From UBA4717 sp045531795 (GTDB taxonomy: Bacteria; Bacillota; Clostridia; Oscillospirales; CAG-272), in contig JAZSET010000073.1 of the NCBI GenBank assembly GCA_045531795.1, positions 1 to 64,000 on the forward strand: a stretch of 64,000 nt of DNA, written 5' to 3'. The notes under the pieces are model-generated. The model did no database searches and was not told the DNA's origin. It saw only the letters and a list, made by a program, of their open reading frames with translations. The translations under genes were made by a program, and so were the position numbers. Positions 61,010 to 64,000 of this stretch are shown piece by piece (the stretch's first letter is position 1; the number at the start of each line of letters is the position of its first letter).

Positions 61010-64000
61010 ATGTGTAATGGTAATAATAATTACTGTCCCGACAATAATTACTATCCCGAGAATAATTACTGTCCCGACAATAATGACTGTTCCGAGAATA
61101 ATTACTGTCCCGACAATAATGACTGTCCTGACAATAATGACTGTCCTGACGACAATTGCCCCGGAGGTAATACCGGAAATCCGTCCGTTGTGTGCGTTAG
61201 TTCGGTAAGCATTTCTTCAGGTAATGTAACTATAAAAAAGGGCAGTTGGAGTTACCCAAGCGTACAAGTATACCCTAATAATGCTACCAACAAAACACTT
61301 TATTGGTATAGCTCCAATTCTGCCGTGGCTTCTGTAAATTCAAACACGGGATATATTTACGCCAACGGTGTTGGTACTGCAAGAATTTATGCACAGGCAA
61401 CCGACGGCAGCGGTTGCAGTGATTACATTACTGTCACCGTTACAAGCGGAACTATATATGTTTCCTCTGTGGAGCTTAACAGAAGCTATGTTTCTATTGA
61501 AAAAGGAAAAACATATACTCTTTCAGCTACGGTATGTCCTACTAATGCAAGCAATAAATTGCTTGCATGGAGCAGTAGCAATACTTCTGTTGCAACTGTT
61601 AGTTCGAGCGGTGTAGTAACCGCAAAAGCTTGCGGATATGTAACCATTACCGCAACTGCAAAAGACGGTAGCGGTGCGTGCGATTGTTGTGACTTTTACA
61701 TTACAGGCGATACGCTTGTAAACTCGGTTTCTTTAAGCCCCTCAAGCAAAACTATCAGCGTTGGAGATTCTTTTTGGGTATATGAAACTATATGTCCTAC
61801 TAATGCTACAAACTGTGCAGTTACTTGGAGTACAAGTAATTCAAGTGTTGCAACCGTAACTCAAAGCGGACTTGTTATTGCTCAGGGTGCAGGCAGTGCG
61901 ACTATTACGGCAACTGCTCAAGATGGAAGTGGGAAAAAGGGTTATTGCTATGTAACGGTTAAAGGCACAGTTTGTGTGGAAAGTGTTGAAGTAAGTCGTT
62001 CGTCATTGACACTATATAAGGGAAACACATATACCTTATCTGCTACAGTTTGCCCGACAAATGCCAATAACAGAAGTGTTCGTTGGAGCAGTGGAAATAC
62101 ATCAATTGCTACTGTAAGCTCAAGTGGTCTGGTAACCGCAAAGACCGCAGGTAGAGTTGCGATATATGCGACAGCCAAAGATGGCAGTGGATGTAGCGAC
62201 TATTGTTGGGTGACTGTTAAAACGATTCCCGATCCCGTTTACACACCGGCACAGGAGGAAATTCCTGAGAGCAAGGTTCCCGAAAGTACATTTGAAGACC
62301 CGATAGATATGTACAGCGGTGCTCATACTCTTAAAAACACATTGCTCACATTGTTTGGCGGTCAGGGAACAAAGCTTGTTGCTGAGTATAATTCAACCAG
62401 ATTATCTGAAGGTGATTTTGGCAAAGGCTGGTATCATAATTTTGAGAAAACTCTTGAATTTGACGGCTGTGAAGCGAGAGTATATAGCTCGCCTTCGACA
62501 TATTCGAGATACACCTCGAATGATGATTGCACAGTATTTACTTGTACTGCTGCCAATAAGAACAACTTTGTTCTTACTGTAAACACGGCGAATACTTTAC
62601 CGTATTCAATTGACTGTAACAAGGAAAGAACCGAGTATTATGACAGTGAAGGCCGTTTGGCAAAAATTGTTGACCATCAAGGCTTTGAAACGGTTATTTC
62701 TTATTCGGATACCCTTATTACAATTACCGACTCTGTGTCGGGCAAAAAGCTCTATCTTGAAAAGGATTCTTCCTGCAAGGTTGTAAGAGTGTATGATGAA
62801 AATTCCCGTCAGGTTACATTAACCTATACAGGCGAGCTTTTAACTGCTATTTGTGATGCAAACGGCAATACTTTAAGCTATACCTATAACGAGGACGGCC
62901 AGGTTTTGACCGGTACTGACTCTAACGGCATCTGCTATTTTACAAATACATATGATGAAATAGGCAGAGTGGCTACACAAAAGGATGGTATAACCGGCTC
63001 GATTACATCATCTGTCACTTATGAGGACGCAGGTAAGCGAATTTGTACGAACCGTAACGGAAAGACGAGTATCCGTGTGTTTAACGGCAACGGCTTGCTT
63101 ACAAGCTTTACCGATGAAAACGGAAAGACAAAGACATATACCTATGACAGTCGTTATAATGTAATCAAGGAAACCGATGCATTGGGTAATTCAGTGGTCA
63201 AGGAATATAACTCCTTTAATAAGCCTACTGTTATTATCGATAAGAACGGGGGTAAGACTTACTTTACTTATGATTCTAAGGGTAATGTAACTAAAATCAC
63301 CTATCCAAAAATTGGTGAGGTTGCACCGTCTGAAAGCTTTGTATATAACGAAAGAAGCCAAATAACTTCTCATACTGATGTTCGCGGCAACGTTACGGTA
63401 TTTACCTATGATGTAAGTGCAATGCCGCTAACCAAAAAGGTTGGAAGCAGAAATGCAATTCAGTATTCTTATGAGGGTGGCTTACTTAAAGCACAAACAG
63501 ATGCTTTAGGCAATACTACTCAGTATAGCCACAATGCAATCGGTCAGGTAATAACCAAAACCGATGCTGATAACAAGGCTACAACTTACGAATACGATGC
63601 TTGCGGAAATCTGCTTAAAACAACCGATGCGAACGGTCAGTCTGTTGTAACAACCTATGACGGCAACCACCAAAAGACCTCTGTTACCGATGCGCTTGGC
63701 AACAAAACTGAGTATACCTATAACGGCAATATGAAGAATACCCTTGTCAAGTTCCCTGACGGCAATACGGTGTCTTATGAGTATGATGGTGAGGACAGAC
63801 CCATTAAAACCACCGACCAGGCAGGTAATGTTACTACTGTTCAGTATGATAGTGTTGGCAGAGCAGTTTCGAAGCACTTTGCAGACGGCAGTGTGGTTAA
63901 TTACGAGTATGATGCTATAGGTAACATTGTAAAGGAAACCAACCCCAAGGGTGCAGTAACTCTTAAAACCTATGACGGCAACGGCAATGTATTGTCTGTA
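61010..64000 (+). CDS. giant Big2 / YD-repeat (RHS-like) protein, 3' end outside the window
   Basis: I read this frame from the ATG at 61010 (TTAAGGAGG 10 nt upstream) to the window edge without a stop: 997 codons. Residues ~3-48 are about seven hexapeptide repeats of NNYCPD type. Then come four Big2 Ig-like repeats (each with WSSSNTSVATV-like cores), a linker, an RHS head (DPIDMYSGAHT, YNSTR, GWYHNFE) and a long series of YD repeats (such as YTYDSRYNV, YEYDACGNL). RHS proteins form shells that hold a toxin or adhesin tip at the C-terminus, which here is not visible. There is no signal peptide. It is the main product of the locus by size. Confidence 0.88.
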   Translation, partial: MCNGNNNYCPDNNYYPENNYCPDNNDCSENNYCPDNNDCPDNNDCPDDNCPGGNTGNPSVVCVSSVSISSGNVTIKKGSWSYPSVQVYPNNATNKTLYWYSSNSAVASVNSNTGYIYANGVGTARIYAQATDGSGCSDYITVTVTSGTIYVSSVELNRSYVSIEKGKTYTLSATVCPTNASNKLLAWSSSNTSVATVSSSGVVTAKACGYVTITATAKDGSGACDCCDFYITGDTLVNSVSLSPSSKTISVGDSFWVYETICPTNATNCAVTWSTSNSSVATVTQSGLVIAQGAGSATITATAQDGSGKKGYCYVTVKGTVCVESVEVSRSSLTLYKGNTYTLSATVCPTNANNRSVRWSSGNTSIATVSSSGLVTAKTAGRVAIYATAKDGSGCSDYCWVTVKTIPDPVYTPAQEEIPESKVPESTFEDPIDMYSGAHTLKNTLLTLFGGQGTKLVAEYNSTRLSEGDFGKGWYHNFEKTLEFDGCEARVYSSPSTYSRYTSNDDCTVFTCTAANKNNFVLTVNTANTLPYSIDCNKERTEYYDSEGRLAKIVDHQGFETVISYSDTLITITDSVSGKKLYLEKDSSCKVVRVYDENSRQVTLTYTGELLTAICDANGNTLSYTYNEDGQVLTGTDSNGICYFTNTYDEIGRVATQKDGITGSITSSVTYEDAGKRICTNRNGKTSIRVFNGNGLLTSFTDENGKTKTYTYDSRYNVIKETDALGNSVVKEYNSFNKPTVIIDKNGGKTYFTYDSKGNVTKITYPKIGEVAPSESFVYNERSQITSHTDVRGNVTVFTYDVSAMPLTKKVGSRNAIQYSYEGGLLKAQTDALGNTTQYSHNAIGQVITKTDADNKATTYEYDACGNLLKTTDANGQSVVTTYDGNHQKTSVTDALGNKTEYTYNGNMKNTLVKFPDGNTVSYEYDGEDRPIKTTDQAGNVTTVQYDSVGRAVSKHFADGSVVNYEYDAIGNIVKETNPKGAVTLKTYDGNGNVLSV

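Noticed and set aside
61017..62582. Several short + strand frames over the start of the RHS-like gene
   Set aside because: They are out of frame with the continuous 997-codon reading frame from 61010, which carries Big2 and YD repeats.

Overview
The window reads as Bacillota, probably a gut Clostridia (Oscillospirales/Ruminococcaceae-like). The reasons are strong AGGAGG ribosome sites, frequent TTG/GTG starts, moderately low GC, sortase/Cna-B surface proteins and a RepA_N replication protein. All recognised genes lie on the + strand.

Layout. (1) 1-1219: the tail of an rRNA operon, with 23S 3' end, tRNA-Lys, two tandem 5S genes, tRNA-Asn, decayed tRNA-like copies and a terminator. (2) 1.4-27.2 kb: core of an integrative conjugative or plasmid-like element. 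It holds parA-parB, a HigB-like toxin, a TadZ/CpaE-like ATPase, a cell-surface set (membrane-tailed protein, sortase, transglutaminase-like protein, a 2224-residue thioester/Cna-B adhesin), a type IV secretion set (VirB2-like, VirB6-like, C39-like peptidase, PrgI, split VirB4, VirD4) and RepA with iteron-like repeats inside the gene. No relaxase and no integrase of ICE type is seen, so the element is not complete here. (3) 27.3-31.3 kb: a small resolvase with a res-like site, then two surface cargo genes. (4) 31.4-54.2 kb: two long DNA-metabolism operons, each preceded by a copy of the same ~225-nt leader (promoter, two 16-nt tandem repeats, two terminator-like hairpins). The first encodes an SF2 helicase, sliding clamp, MoxR AAA+, SSB and VWA protein. 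The second encodes a JAMM protease, E1-like ThiF protein, DNA methyltransferase-like protein, E2-like protein, Rad52-like annealing protein, SbcC-like ATPase and primase. An AT-rich RES-domain gene sits between them.

(5) 54.7-64 kb: a tightly packed cargo locus under a small HTH regulator: nucleotidyltransferase, thymidylate-kinase-like, acyl carrier protein, BtrH-like protein, AMP-forming acyl ligase, CYTH protein, DUF1906 glycosidase-like protein, and a giant Big2/YD-repeat (RHS-like) protein that is still open at the window end. An identical 27-nt operator-like site precedes the regulator and the DUF1906-RHS pair, which ties the two halves into one regulon.

Two parts look least described: the E1/E2/JAMM cassette (a PRTRC-like ubiquitin-type system on a Bacillota element) and the ACP/ligase/RHS locus. 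Functions there are inferred from motifs only.
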